From contig JAGOQB010000010.1 of assembly GCA_017991675.1 (NCBI GenBank), positions 18,344 through 82,343 of the forward strand: a DNA stretch of 64,000 bases. Direction: 5' to 3'. The notes beneath the pieces are model-generated. The model made no database searches. It worked only from the letters and a program-made list of their open reading frames with translations, and was not told the origin of the DNA. Shown here one piece after another: positions 53,474 to 61,839 of this stretch; position 1 is the stretch's first letter, and each line of letters starts with the position of its first letter. Made by a program: the position numbers and the translations under genes. Origin of the DNA: Phenylobacterium sp. (GTDB taxonomy: Bacteria > Pseudomonadota > Alphaproteobacteria > Caulobacterales > Caulobacteraceae).

Positions 53474-54616
53474 CTAATGAGCTTCGTTCGAGAAGATGAT
53501 CGTCCCTGACGCGGCGAACATGCCTCCGACGCCATGAGCGACGCTGATCTTTGCCCCCGGCACTTGCGCCGGAGCGATCCCGCGCATCTGGCGGACGCTC
53601 TCCTGCAGCGCGTACATCCCGTACATGCCTGAGTGCATGTACGACAGGCCGCCGCCATTGGTGTTCATCGGCAGCTTGCCGCCAATCGACGTGGCGCCGC
53701 TCCTTATAAAGTCGGCCGCCTCGCCCTCTTCACAAAAGCCGAGGTTCTCCAGGCCGTAGAGAGGGAGGTGTGCAAAGGCGTCATAGATCATCAGATGATC
53801 GACGTCGGCGGGGGCGATCCCAGCCTCCTCGAACGCCTTGGCTCCGCTGATCCGGAAGGCCGTCGAGCGCGTGAAATCGTACATCTGGCTGATGAGCGGT
53901 GTTTCCACGCTTTCCCCCGTTCCCAGGATGAAGACCGGCTTCTGCGGGAAGTCCCTTGCCCTGTCCGCAGAGGTCAGAATCAGCGCGCCTCCGCCGTCTG
54001 TGACCAGGCAGCACATCAGTTTCGTGAAGGGCCACGCGATCATCTCCGCGCGCAGCACGTCTTCGACTGTGAGGGGGGCCTGATGCTTGGCCCGCGGGTT
54101 CATGGCGGCCCACTGGCGCTGGACGACCGCGACGCGCGCGAGATCCTCAATGCTGTAGTTGCGCGCCTTGAGGTACCGGAGGACTGGCACGGTGAACATG
54201 GTCGGCGGGCCGGTGACGCCGTATGGCGCCTCGAACTGTCCAGACAGGCTCGACCGCGACGAGACGTACTCGGCGGCGCCTACGCCGGACCGACCACTTT
54301 CGCCATGGGTGATCAAGATCGTGCGGGCAAGCCCTTCATTGATCGCCGCCGCCGCGTGTCGCACGTGGAGCATGAAGGAGCAGCCGCCGACATTGGTGTC
54401 GTCCACGTAAGTTGGCTTGATCCCAAGGTAGAACGCCAAGTCGATGGCGCTGATGCCCGCGGTGGCGACGCCATCGATGTCCGACGGCTGCAATCCGGCG
54501 TCCGCGAGGGCGTTCAGGGCCGCGTCGGCGTGAAGGCCGATTTCGGAGACGTCGGAAATGCGGCCGAGCTGAGTGGTCTCGGCGGCTCCCACGACTGCGA
54601 CGCTATTGCGCATCAT
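53474..54616 (-). CDS. SCP2/Ltp2-like thiolase-fold protein
   Basis: 380 aa. Thiolase fold of the non-classical 'lipid-transfer' type: VGAAETTQLGRISDVS, NVGGCSFMLHVRHAAAAI, GGGALILTSADRA, DAFAHLPLYGLENLGFCEEGE, NTNGGGLSYMHSGMYGMYAL and ISVAHGVGGMFAASGT. The nucleophile position of normal thiolases is Gly by my alignment, with a Cys one residue later, and the C-terminal active-site Cys is missing (HGVGG). Ltp2-like aldolases, which release propionyl-CoA by retro-aldol cleavage of steroid side chains, have this character. It overlaps the DUF35 gene by 14 bases, their usual partner. Confidence 0.85.
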   Translation of the reverse strand: MMRNSVAVVGAAETTQLGRISDVSEIGLHADAALNALADAGLQPSDIDGVATAGISAIDLAFYLGIKPTYVDDTNVGGCSFMLHVRHAAAAINEGLARTILITHGESGRSGVGAAEYVSSRSSLSGQFEAPYGVTGPPTMFTVPVLRYLKARNYSIEDLARVAVVQRQWAAMNPRAKHQAPLTVEDVLRAEMIAWPFTKLMCCLVTDGGGALILTSADRARDFPQKPVFILGTGESVETPLISQMYDFTRSTAFRISGAKAFEEAGIAPADVDHLMIYDAFAHLPLYGLENLGFCEEGEAADFIRSGATSIGGKLPMNTNGGGLSYMHSGMYGMYALQESVRQMRGIAPAQVPGAKISVAHGVGGMFAASGTIIFSNEAH

Positions 54617-55031
54617 CGCTTTGCACCTTCACGGGTTGGAAGAAGGGGAGCCAGACGTCCTCGCCCTGGGCGGAGAATGTCACCTTCAACGGCATGTCGA
54701 GTTTCAGCATCTCGGGCGTCTGCGGACATCCGACGATGTTGGTCATCATCGTCGGGCCTTCACTCAGCTTCACCACGGCGATGGCGTAGGGCTCGTCTCC
54801 CATGTCGGGGCGAGGCCGCATGTTGATGACGTACGACCAGAGGATCGCATCGCCGGTGCTTTCAAAGACCTCGATATCGCGGGAGCCGCAGTTCGGGCAG
54901 AACGGGCGTGGAGGAAAGTAAGCGCCGCCGTCGCAAGTGGTGCAGCGTTGAAGGCGAAGCTCGCCAAGCCTGCAGCCCTCCCAGAAGCGCCGGGTTTCGG
55001 GTGTAGCCTCAGGTAATGATCTCGGCGGCAT
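54603..55031 (-). CDS. DUF35 zinc-ribbon/OB-fold protein, partner of the thiolase
   Basis: 142 aa. Rubredoxin-like zinc ribbon (LQRCTTCDGGAYFPPRPFCPNCGS) followed by an OB fold (AILWSYVINMRP, PYAIAVVKLSEGPTMMTNIVG). Such proteins bind acyl-CoA and form tight complexes with SCP2-type thiolases or Ltp2 aldolases; in mycobacteria the equivalent is the C-terminal domain of ChsH2. First gene of the DUF35-thiolase-MFS unit. Confidence 0.9.
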   Translation of the reverse strand: MPPRSLPEATPETRRFWEGCRLGELRLQRCTTCDGGAYFPPRPFCPNCGSRDIEVFESTGDAILWSYVINMRPRPDMGDEPYAIAVVKLSEGPTMMTNIVGCPQTPEMLKLDMPLKVTFSAQGEDVWLPFFQPVKVQSDDAQ

Positions 55032-55467
55032 TGCGTCCTCGACACGTGGGAACCTCCTGGCGCTGGCCTAGCCGCCGGTTCCGACATCGGGGGGCCTTCA
55101 GGTCGCGCTGGAATGGATGTGTCCTCATCGGGATTGCTGAAACGGTGTTCGAAAAGCCAAAAAATGTGGTGGGGGGCTGTAGTCGCGGTGGGCGATCAAT
55201 CGGTCGCTGTCGGGGGGCGTGACTGCCAACGGCGACCGAGGTCCGGCGTCGATTCGTCGGACGTGGCAAAGACGCGCGCTGAGTGATGGGCGTTGACGAA
55301 AGTTAAGGCCGTCTGCCAGCGTGCGAAGTGGTTTTTGACGGCGAGTAAGAATTCGAAGGCGAACAATACCTTGGCTGGGCGTTCGTGCGTGACGTGCGTG
55401 CGGGAGGCGATCCACGACGGGAGACCGTCGGACCTTTGCGTCCCAATGAGACCCCGTGATGGCTTGA
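55032..55467. other. Divergent intergenic region, DUF35 / TetR
   Basis: 436 bases. It holds operator site F at 55138-55152. A TTGACG at 55288-55293 could be a -35 for the TetR gene, but no clear -10 follows. No gene is supported. Confidence 0.45.
55138..55152. promoter_or_regulatory. Catabolic operator site F
   Basis: TGAAACGGTGTTCGA, 11 of 14 consensus positions, preceded by ATTGC. It stands 107 bases before the DUF35 gene and about 330 before the TetR gene. Confidence 0.5.
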
Positions 55468-55485
55468 TTGACGGATGAAGCAATT

Positions 55486-56127
55486 ATGAGACTGAACGCC
55501 AAACATGCCGCGTATGAAATTCATAGCGTTAGGACGAGAACGCTCGATGCTGCGGCTATAATTCTAGCGCAGCGTGGTGTTGAAGAGTTCAGCCTGAGAG
55601 AGGTTGCGGACAAGGCCCGGATCGGTGTTGCTTCGATCTATCACTACTTTTCCAATAAAGAAGATTTGTTTCTAAATCTGGCGATTGAGGGCTACGAAGA
55701 CCTTCATAGTAACATCATCAGCTTTCAGGATCGCCCGGAGTATCCCTCCTGCATGGAGGCGGCCGAGGCGGCGTATTTCTCTTTTGTGGAACACAAGCCG
55801 GCGTTGTTCTCGCTGATGTTCAACGAGCGGCTGATGGCGCGGCACGAAGAGTTGAGGGCCGCGGAGCGGAGGACTTTCCTAGCATACCAGGAGACGATCG
55901 AGTCCGATGGGCGCTTTCCCCCTGCAGCGCGCGTCAACGTGGCAAGCGCCCTATGGGCGCTCGGGCGCGGCATTGCGGCGATGTATTATTCCGAGCCGGA
56001 CAACCGCGTCTTGATGCAGATGTTGGAAGCGATCTGGGCCGGCACGGCCTATCTGATTGATCGATCAGACTACCCTGGCGAGGGCGTCGACGCCTTGCTC
56101 AAAGAGCCCAAGATGGCGACCGGCTGA
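55486..56127 (+). CDS. TetR/AcrR family transcriptional regulator
   Basis: 213 aa from ATG 55486 (a TTG at 55468 is also open). The DNA-binding domain is typical: RTRTLDAAAIILAQRGVEEFSLREVADKARIGVASIYHYFSNKEDLF (helix-turn-helix about residues 36-57). The ligand domain (about 75-200) resembles regulators of acyl-CoA metabolism. It lies inside the catabolic region with operator-like sites on both sides (55138 and 56138), so it is the best candidate to bind the 15-bp palindrome. This is not proven. Its base composition is lower in GC than the surface and pho genes. Confidence 0.88.
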   Translation: MRLNAKHAAYEIHSVRTRTLDAAAIILAQRGVEEFSLREVADKARIGVASIYHYFSNKEDLFLNLAIEGYEDLHSNIISFQDRPEYPSCMEAAEAAYFSFVEHKPALFSLMFNERLMARHEELRAAERRTFLAYQETIESDGRFPPAARVNVASALWALGRGIAAMYYSEPDNRVLMQMLEAIWAGTAYLIDRSDYPGEGVDALLKEPKMATG

Positions 56128-56137
56128 CACGGGCTTG

Positions 56138-56152
56138 CGGAACGGCGTTCGA
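56138..56152 (+). promoter_or_regulatory. Catabolic operator site G
   Basis: CGGAACGGCGTTCGA, 12 of 14 consensus positions, preceded by GCTTG and followed by GTCTC. It lies just after the TetR stop and 180 bases before the acyl-CoA dehydrogenase start. Confidence 0.65.
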
Positions 56153-56331
56153 GTCTCCTCCGTGGGCCATCGGCGCTAGGGGGCGGTTGAGAGCGACGCC
56201 TCGAGGAACTCGCAGCAACGTGGGGACTATGCGCTTGGGCGGACGCGGATGCGTCGGGCCAACTCTCCAACCAGCCGTCGGCTGGGCGCGGTGGATCGCG
56301 CCTTGGCGGACGTCAACACGAGAGAAGCGCT

Positions 56332-57525
56332 ATGAATCTGGCTGTAAGGCTCGATGAAAGTCTTGAGGTCTTTCGTAATGAAGCGCGTGAATGGCTTGAA
56401 GCGAATTTCCCTTCATCGTTGAAGGCGATGGCCCCGATGGCGGGGGAAGAGGCGCCCTTGCCCAAGGGTGGCGACCTGGGACGTTGGAGGCAGGTCGTCG
56501 GCGAGAGGGGGTGGGCGACGCCGACCTGGCCTGTCCAATACGGCGGCGCTGGCCTTTCGACCGAGAGCGCGGGCGTTCTCCGGCAGGAGATGAGGCGTAT
56601 CGGCGCATGGATTCCGGTCGACGTCTTCGGTGTCACAATGATCGGTCCGACGCTTCTCGAGTACGGCAATGAAGCGCAGAAGCAGCAGCACATCCCGCGG
56701 ATCGCCCGCGGTGACGTCGTATGGTGCCAGGGATACTCCGAACCCGGCGCTGGATCTGACCTTGCGAGCCTGAGGACGCAGGCGACCGATCATGGCGACC
56801 ATTTCGTGGTTACGGGCCAGAAGATCTGGACGTCAGGCGCTCAGCACGCCGACTGGTGCTTCTGTCTGGTCCGCACGGACAATACCAAGAAGCAAGAGGG
56901 CATCTCGTTCCTGCTCATCGACATGACGTCGCCGGGGGTGGAGGTGAGGCCGATCCGGCTGATCTCTGGAGACTCGCCTTTCTGCGAGGTGTTCTTCACC
57001 GATGTGAAGGTGCCGAAGGAGAACCTCGTCGGGGCCCTCAACGGCGGTTGGACGATCGGTAAGCGCCTGCTGCAATACGAGCGGGAATCCTTGGCTGACG
57101 AGGGCGAGGGCCATCAGCACCCCCTTCACGAGGTCGCGAAGCAATATGTCGGCGTCGACAGCGAGGGGCGTCTGGCCGATCAGGAGTTGCGGGTGCGTAT
57201 CGCGGCCAACCACATGGACGTGCGAGCCCTACAACTTACGCTCCTCCGTGCAGCTGCGGAAGCCAAGGGCGCCCAGGGTCCAACCACAACGACGTCGGTG
57301 ATGAAGAACGCGGCTTCGCGCATCGAGCAGGGCCGGGCCGAACTCCTCATCGAGACGATGGGGCATCAGGGCCTAGGTTGGGACGGGCCGGAGTTCGCGG
57401 CGGCCGAGTTGGGAAGCGTCCGCAGTTGGCTCGGCGGCAAGGCGATGACCATTTATGGCGGGTCCACCGAGGTCCAGAACAACATCATCTCGAAGCGCAT
57501 TCTCGGCCTGCCGGAGAGTCGCTGA
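56332..57525 (+). CDS. Acyl-CoA dehydrogenase, subunit-like partner 1
   Basis: 397 aa. ACAD domains in order: N-terminal helices, the FAD/substrate segment QGYSEPGAGSDLASLRTQA (about 138), VTGQKIWTSGAQHADW, and the C-terminal MTIYGGSTEVQNNIISKRIL. The Glu found in the YEGT motif of many ACADs is absent here (YGGST). This type pairs with a second, different ACAD subunit in heterotetramers such as ChsE1-ChsE2 of cholesterol side-chain degradation. The second ACAD gene follows 209 bases later on the same strand. Confidence 0.87.
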   Translation: MNLAVRLDESLEVFRNEAREWLEANFPSSLKAMAPMAGEEAPLPKGGDLGRWRQVVGERGWATPTWPVQYGGAGLSTESAGVLRQEMRRIGAWIPVDVFGVTMIGPTLLEYGNEAQKQQHIPRIARGDVVWCQGYSEPGAGSDLASLRTQATDHGDHFVVTGQKIWTSGAQHADWCFCLVRTDNTKKQEGISFLLIDMTSPGVEVRPIRLISGDSPFCEVFFTDVKVPKENLVGALNGGWTIGKRLLQYERESLADEGEGHQHPLHEVAKQYVGVDSEGRLADQELRVRIAANHMDVRALQLTLLRAAAEAKGAQGPTTTTSVMKNAASRIEQGRAELLIETMGHQGLGWDGPEFAAAELGSVRSWLGGKAMTIYGGSTEVQNNIISKRILGLPESR

Positions 57526-57734
57526 CCGATGCGCCGCGGGCGTGCTTCACCGCAATGCGGGCGCTCAAAGGGGGCGTGGTCAGGGGGCTAAATGGCGTGT
57601 TCGCATTCGTCGAGCGCGCGTCTCTGCGCCAATGCGGCGGACCTGGCTGAAGCGGGCATCGCCCCGGCGTGACCGGCGCGGTGTCCTCCAACCTTAATCG
57701 GCTGAGCGCCAACAGTGATTGAAAGGGAATATCT

Positions 57735-58871
57735 ATGGCTGTCCTTACTGACGAACAGAGCATGCTGCGCGACGCCGCGCGCATCTGGACCCAGGAGAGG
57801 TCGCCGGTCAGCGCCTTCCGAAAGCTCCGCGACGGGGGTTCGGAGCTAGGTTACGACCCGGCGGCTTTCGCCGAGATGGCGGAGATGGGCTGGGCTGGCG
57901 TCATCATACCCGAGGCGTTCGGCGGCTCGGATTTCGGATACCTGAGTCTGGGCCTGGTCCTTGAGGAGACTGGCCGCACCCTGACCGCCTCGCCCTTGCT
58001 GGCGAGCGCCCTAGCCGCCGCCAGCGCCCTGGTTCTGGGCGGCAGCGAAGCCCAGAAGAACGCTTACCTGCCAGAGATCGCTGCTGGCCGGCTGGTCGGT
58101 GCTCTGGCGGTCGACGAGGGCCCGCGCCATGCGCCGTCAAAAGTCGCGCTTGCGGCTGCCAGGACGGCCGGCGGCTACAGCCTGTCGGGCGCCAAGACCC
58201 ATGTGCTGGAAGGCGGCGCGGCCGGCCTGTTCGTCGTGTCCGCCCGCACCTCGGGCGTGCCGAATGACACCGACGGTATCACCCTGTTCCTGGTTCCGGG
58301 CGACGCCAGGGGGCTCATTCGCAAGAGGCTGGAGCTGGTCGACAGCCGAGGCGCAGCCAACCTGTCCTTCGACAATGTCGAGGTTAGCGCCGACGCTGTG
58401 CTGGGGGAGGTCGGCCGCGGCTGGGAACTGCTGGAGAAAATCCTGGATCGGGCCCGTGCGGGCCTGGCCGCCGAGATGCTCGGCGCGGCGGAGCAGGCGT
58501 TCGAGATCACCATGGACTACCTGAAGGTGCGCGTGCAGTTCGATCAGGTGATCGGCAGTTTCCAGGCTCTCCAACACCGCGCGGCCACGATGTTCACCGA
58601 CCTGGAGCTGGCGCGCAGCTGTGTCGAAGCGGCTCTGGAGGCCATCGATACAGACGCGCTCGACGCGGCCGAGCTGGTCTCGCTGGCGAAGGCCAAGATG
58701 GGCGACCTTCTGCACCTGGTCTCCAATGAGATGGTTCAGATGCACGGCGGTATCGGCATGACCGACGAGCATGACGCAGGCCTCTACCTCAAACGGGCTC
58801 GCGCCGCGGAGGCCGCCTTTGGCAACCAGTCGTTTCATCGCGACCGGTATGCGCGGCTGAACGGCTTCTGA
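57735..58871 (+). CDS. Acyl-CoA dehydrogenase, subunit-like partner 2
   Basis: 378 aa with GAAAGGGA upstream. N-terminal ACAD helices (LTDEQSMLRDAARIW), MGWAGVIIPEAFGGSDFGYLSL, a shortened middle domain (ALAVDEGPRHAP in place of the usual TEPGAGSD block) and the C-terminal QMHGGIGMTDEHDAGLYLKRA typical of FadE28-like subunits. The missing FAD-contact motif in the middle suggests it works with partner 1 rather than alone. It should oxidise a branched or bulky acyl-CoA. Confidence 0.87.
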   Translation: MAVLTDEQSMLRDAARIWTQERSPVSAFRKLRDGGSELGYDPAAFAEMAEMGWAGVIIPEAFGGSDFGYLSLGLVLEETGRTLTASPLLASALAAASALVLGGSEAQKNAYLPEIAAGRLVGALAVDEGPRHAPSKVALAAARTAGGYSLSGAKTHVLEGGAAGLFVVSARTSGVPNDTDGITLFLVPGDARGLIRKRLELVDSRGAANLSFDNVEVSADAVLGEVGRGWELLEKILDRARAGLAAEMLGAAEQAFEITMDYLKVRVQFDQVIGSFQALQHRAATMFTDLELARSCVEAALEAIDTDALDAAELVSLAKAKMGDLLHLVSNEMVQMHGGIGMTDEHDAGLYLKRARAAEAAFGNQSFHRDRYARLNGF

Positions 58872-58929
58872 GCGGGGGGCGGCCGCGGTGAAGGCGACTA
58901 TGGAGCTCCAAGGCGCGGCCTTCCCGGGC

Positions 58930-59565
58930 CTATGGGCGCGCGCAGAGGTAGCGCTCAAGAAGTGCGACGATCATGAGCTTCAGTTCTCGCACCAGCAGAG
59001 CTGCCTCGCCCTTGGGGCGCCGCAGGGCGATTTCCAGGATGCGGTTCGCAGACTCCATAACGGTTTGGCAGAGCGCCGCCATGTGCGGCGGCTCAAGGTC
59101 GAGGCCAACGGCTTTCAGGCCTGCGGCGAGATCGTCTTCCAGTTCCTTGCTACTCAGGAGATCCAAGGCGCGGATTTCGGGGCTCGCCTCGGCGGCGACG
59201 CGAAGCGCGGCATATCCGGGCAGACCCAAGGCGCCCTGAAAGTACCCGTCGATGGCCTGTTCGATGCCGCGCCGCCAATCCCCGGAGTCGCCCAGCCGGC
59301 GGAGGTCGCCGATCCAGGCCCTTTCAGCGGCCCGAATCTCCTCGGTCAGCGCGACCAGAATTGCGTGCTTGTTTGGAAAGTAACGATAGATCGCCCGTGG
59401 CCCAAGACCTGCTCGTTCAGCGAGAAGGTTCGTGTTGAAACCATCCATGCCGACTTCTGCAAGCAACTCCGCAGATACTTCAAGAATGCGCGAGTGGGTG
59501 GCGCGGCTACGAGCTTGTTGCGGCTTGGATCGCGGCTTGAGCGCATTCGGGAGCATGAGCGTCAT
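58930..59565 (-). CDS. TetR/AcrR family transcriptional regulator
   Basis: 211 aa from ATG 59565; a further ATG at 59556 is possible, and the longer open frame upstream is not convincing. HTH domain THSRILEVSAELLAEVGMDGFNTNLLAERAGLGPRAIYRYFPNKHAIL (about residues 20-65). It is divergent from the P450-ferredoxin operon, so local control of those genes is likely. A palindrome at 59634-59650 over the probable P450 promoter is its possible site. Confidence 0.88.
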   Translation of the reverse strand: MTLMLPNALKPRSKPQQARSRATHSRILEVSAELLAEVGMDGFNTNLLAERAGLGPRAIYRYFPNKHAILVALTEEIRAAERAWIGDLRRLGDSGDWRRGIEQAIDGYFQGALGLPGYAALRVAAEASPEIRALDLLSSKELEDDLAAGLKAVGLDLEPPHMAALCQTVMESANRILEIALRRPKGEAALLVRELKLMIVALLERYLCARP

Positions 59566-59608
59566 TACACCGAGGATCCCGGCAACGCCACAAGGCGGCC
59601 GGCGGTGA

Positions 59609-59650
59609 TTGACATCGTGCGGGACCGCAAATAGGAAAGTAAATGCTTCC
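59609..59650 (+). promoter_or_regulatory. Probable P450 promoter with an overlapping palindrome
   Basis: TTGACA at 59609-59614, then 17 bases to a weak -10-like TAGGAA at 59632-59637. The inverted GGAAAG...GCTTCC (59634-59650) overlaps the -10, where a divergent TetR protein could block transcription. Confidence 0.45.
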
Positions 59651-59686
59651 ATTGTGAGGCGCTAGAGATCGATAGGGAGAGGTGCG

Positions 59687-60946
59687 ATGGGCGACGGGTT
59701 CGGATCGATGGACGAGGCGCGCAAAAGGGCGCGCGCAATCCCTATCGAAAACATCGACGTGACCGACGTCGCCCTCTGGGCCAACGATACGGTGCTGCCG
59801 TACTTCGAGCGCCTGCGCGCTGAAGATCCGGTCCACCTGTGTCCTGCGGACCGGCATCCGCACGGCCCCTTCTGGTCGGTCACGCGCTACGAAGACATCG
59901 TCGCCGTGGACACCAATTACGAGGCGTTTTCGTCGTACCCGTCCATTGGCCTCGAGGATCCGGTCGGGAGGGAACTCCCGATGTTCATTGCCATGGATCC
60001 GCCGAAGCATGACGCGCAGCGCAAGGTGGTCAGCCCCATCGTCGCGCCGCATAATCTTCAGGAGATGGAGCCGCTGATCCGTGGCCGGATCCAGAAGACC
60101 CTGGACGAGCTACCGATCGGCGAACCTTTCGACTGGGTCGATCGTGTATCCATCGAACTGACGGGGCAGATGCTGGCGACCCTGTTCGACTTCCCCTTCG
60201 AGGACCGGCGTAAGCTCACCTATTGGTCGGATGTCAGTGTCGCAAGCCCGCCCGACGGCGAGTACACCGAGGATTTCGTGGCGCACAACCGTGCGGTGAT
60301 GGACGAGTGCTTGGAGTACTTCAAGCGGCTTTGGCGGGAGCGAGCGAACGCGCCGCCGAGGGGCGACCTGATCTCGATGTTGGCTCATGGGGAATCGACT
60401 AGGAATATGCCGTCTGAGGAGTACCTCGGTAACCTCATCCTGCTCATCGTTGGCGGCAACGACACGACCCGAAATACGATGTCGGGTTCGATCCTGGCCA
60501 TGGACCGGAACCCGGGCGAGCGCGCCAAGCTCGACGCCAATCCTGGGCTGATCCCCTCAATGGTCTCCGAAACGGTCCGCTGGCAGACGCCGCTGGCGTA
60601 CATGCGCCGGACCGCGACCCGTGACGTGGAGCTCGCAGGCAAGGCCATCCGCGAGGGCGAGAAGGTGGTGATGTGGTACCTTTCCGGGAACCGTGACGAG
60701 ACCGTCATCGAGCGGGCGAACGACTACTGGATCGATCGGCCCAACGTGCGCCGCCACCTGTCGTTCGGCTTCGGAATTCACCGCTGCGTCGGCAACCGCC
60801 TTGCGGAACTTCAGTTGAAGATCCTCTGGGAGGAAATCCTGACCCGTTTCCCCTCGATCAACGTGGTCGGCGAGCCGAAGCGGGTCCACAGCAATTTTGT
60901 CCGCGGATACGAGAGCATGCAGGTCGTGATCCCGCGGCGCCTCTGA
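59687..60946 (+). CDS. Cytochrome P450
   Basis: 419 aa with GGGAGAGG upstream. I-helix VGGNDTTRN near 256 (oxygen activation), K-helix ETVRW (ExxR), and heme-binding loop [17 protein letters not shown] with the proximal Cys near 367. It is a soluble bacterial P450 of the same general kind as CYP125/CYP142-type steroid or terpenoid hydroxylases, but sequence alone does not fix the CYP family. It should hydroxylate a hydrophobic substrate with electrons from the ferredoxin encoded eight bases downstream. No ferredoxin reductase is in the window. Confidence 0.93.
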   Translation: MGDGFGSMDEARKRARAIPIENIDVTDVALWANDTVLPYFERLRAEDPVHLCPADRHPHGPFWSVTRYEDIVAVDTNYEAFSSYPSIGLEDPVGRELPMFIAMDPPKHDAQRKVVSPIVAPHNLQEMEPLIRGRIQKTLDELPIGEPFDWVDRVSIELTGQMLATLFDFPFEDRRKLTYWSDVSVASPPDGEYTEDFVAHNRAVMDECLEYFKRLWRERANAPPRGDLISMLAHGESTRNMPSEEYLGNLILLIVGGNDTTRNTMSGSILAMDRNPGERAKLDANPGLIPSMVSETVRWQTPLAYMRRTATRDVELAGKAIREGEKVVMWYLSGNRDETVIERANDYWIDRPNVRRHLSFGFGIHRCVGNRLAELQLKILWEEILTRFPSINVVGEPKRVHSNFVRGYESMQVVIPRRL

Positions 60947-60954
60947 CCCATTTT

Positions 60955-61290
60955 ATGAGCAACGAGAACATGCCCAAAGTCACCTTTATCACTCACGAAG
61001 GTTCTGCTCGCGAGGTCGAGGCGAAGACTGGGGTCTCCGTCATGGAGACCGCGGTCAAGAACGGCGTCCCGGGAATCGATGGGGACTGTGGTGGCGCCGC
61101 CGCTTGCGCCACCTGCCATATCTACGTCGATCCGGCGTGGAGCGAGGCCGTCGGTTCCCGAACCGACCTGGAAGAGAGCATGCTGGAGTTTGCCGAAGGC
61201 ACGCGCCCAAACTCGCGCCTCGCCTGCCAGATCCGCATGCACGACGATCTCGATGGGCTCATCGTGCACCTGCCCGAACATCAGCACTAG
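60955..61290 (+). CDS. 2Fe-2S ferredoxin (adrenodoxin type)
   Basis: 111 aa. Cluster ligands in [11 protein letters not shown] (C-x5-C-x2-C) with the fourth in RLACQIR, the adrenodoxin/putidaredoxin pattern; the acidic helix [11 protein letters not shown] binds partners. It passes electrons to the P450 and follows it by eight bases in one operon. Confidence 0.95.
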   Translation: MSNENMPKVTFITHEGSAREVEAKTGVSVMETAVKNGVPGIDGDCGGAAACATCHIYVDPAWSEAVGSRTDLEESMLEFAEGTRPNSRLACQIRMHDDLDGLIVHLPEHQH

Positions 61291-61314
61291 GATTAGACCG
61301 CAGAGTCGGACTGG

Positions 61315-61677
61315 GTGACGGCAAACCTGCTGGATACCCGTCCGGGCCTGCGGGCGACGCTCGGCATTGAGAGGGTCCGAAAGGCCGGCCGCGTGCCCCC
61401 CCCCCCACGGAGCGGGCACTACGCAGAAAGGTTCGACAATCCGGCTAGCGTGCGCATCACGGACGAGGGCGACTTGCTCCCCGTCTGGTCTTCTCTGTGG
61501 TCTGAGCTGTCGACGGGTGGGCTAGCGTATAAGGTGCGCCAAAGCGACTTCCTTGATTGGTTCAAAGCGTCTTCCGGCGGCCTGCACGGTGAAGTCTCGC
61601 ACTATCTGCTCGCCGGGTCCGACACATGCGTTGAGGTGATCTCCAACGAGGCACCAACTTGTGGGTTCTTACCCTAG
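61315..61677 (+). CDS. Uncharacterised small protein
   Basis: 120 aa from a GTG 24 bases after the ferredoxin gene. Not recognised. The N-terminal third contains a run of four prolines coded by an 11-base C tract; the rest (HYAERFDNPASVRITDEGDL, LDWFKASSGGLHGEVSHYLL) looks like a globular domain. It may be the start of the accessory right-hand segment or a damaged gene rather than part of the P450 operon. Confidence 0.35.
   Translation: MTANLLDTRPGLRATLGIERVRKAGRVPPPPRSGHYAERFDNPASVRITDEGDLLPVWSSLWSELSTGGLAYKVRQSDFLDWFKASSGGLHGEVSHYLLAGSDTCVEVISNEAPTCGFLP
61396..61406 (+). repeat. Run of 11 C bases
   Basis: The longest homopolymer noticed in the window, inside the small open frame at 61315-61677. 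A change of one base would shift that frame, so it could vary in length or be a sequencing weak spot. Confidence 0.6.
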
Positions 61678-61839
61678 ATCGGGAGCGCGGCGGTGGACAG
61701 GTCAGCCCTGCAAGAGAGCACTCTCGTCTACGCTGATTGTCCGCTTCTCGGCGCCACGCCAATTTCCGCAGTTGGCGCTGAACGGTCCTCGATCAGTCCC
61801 ACTTCAAGCTGCCTGAGGTGGCGAGTGGCGGGGCTGTCG

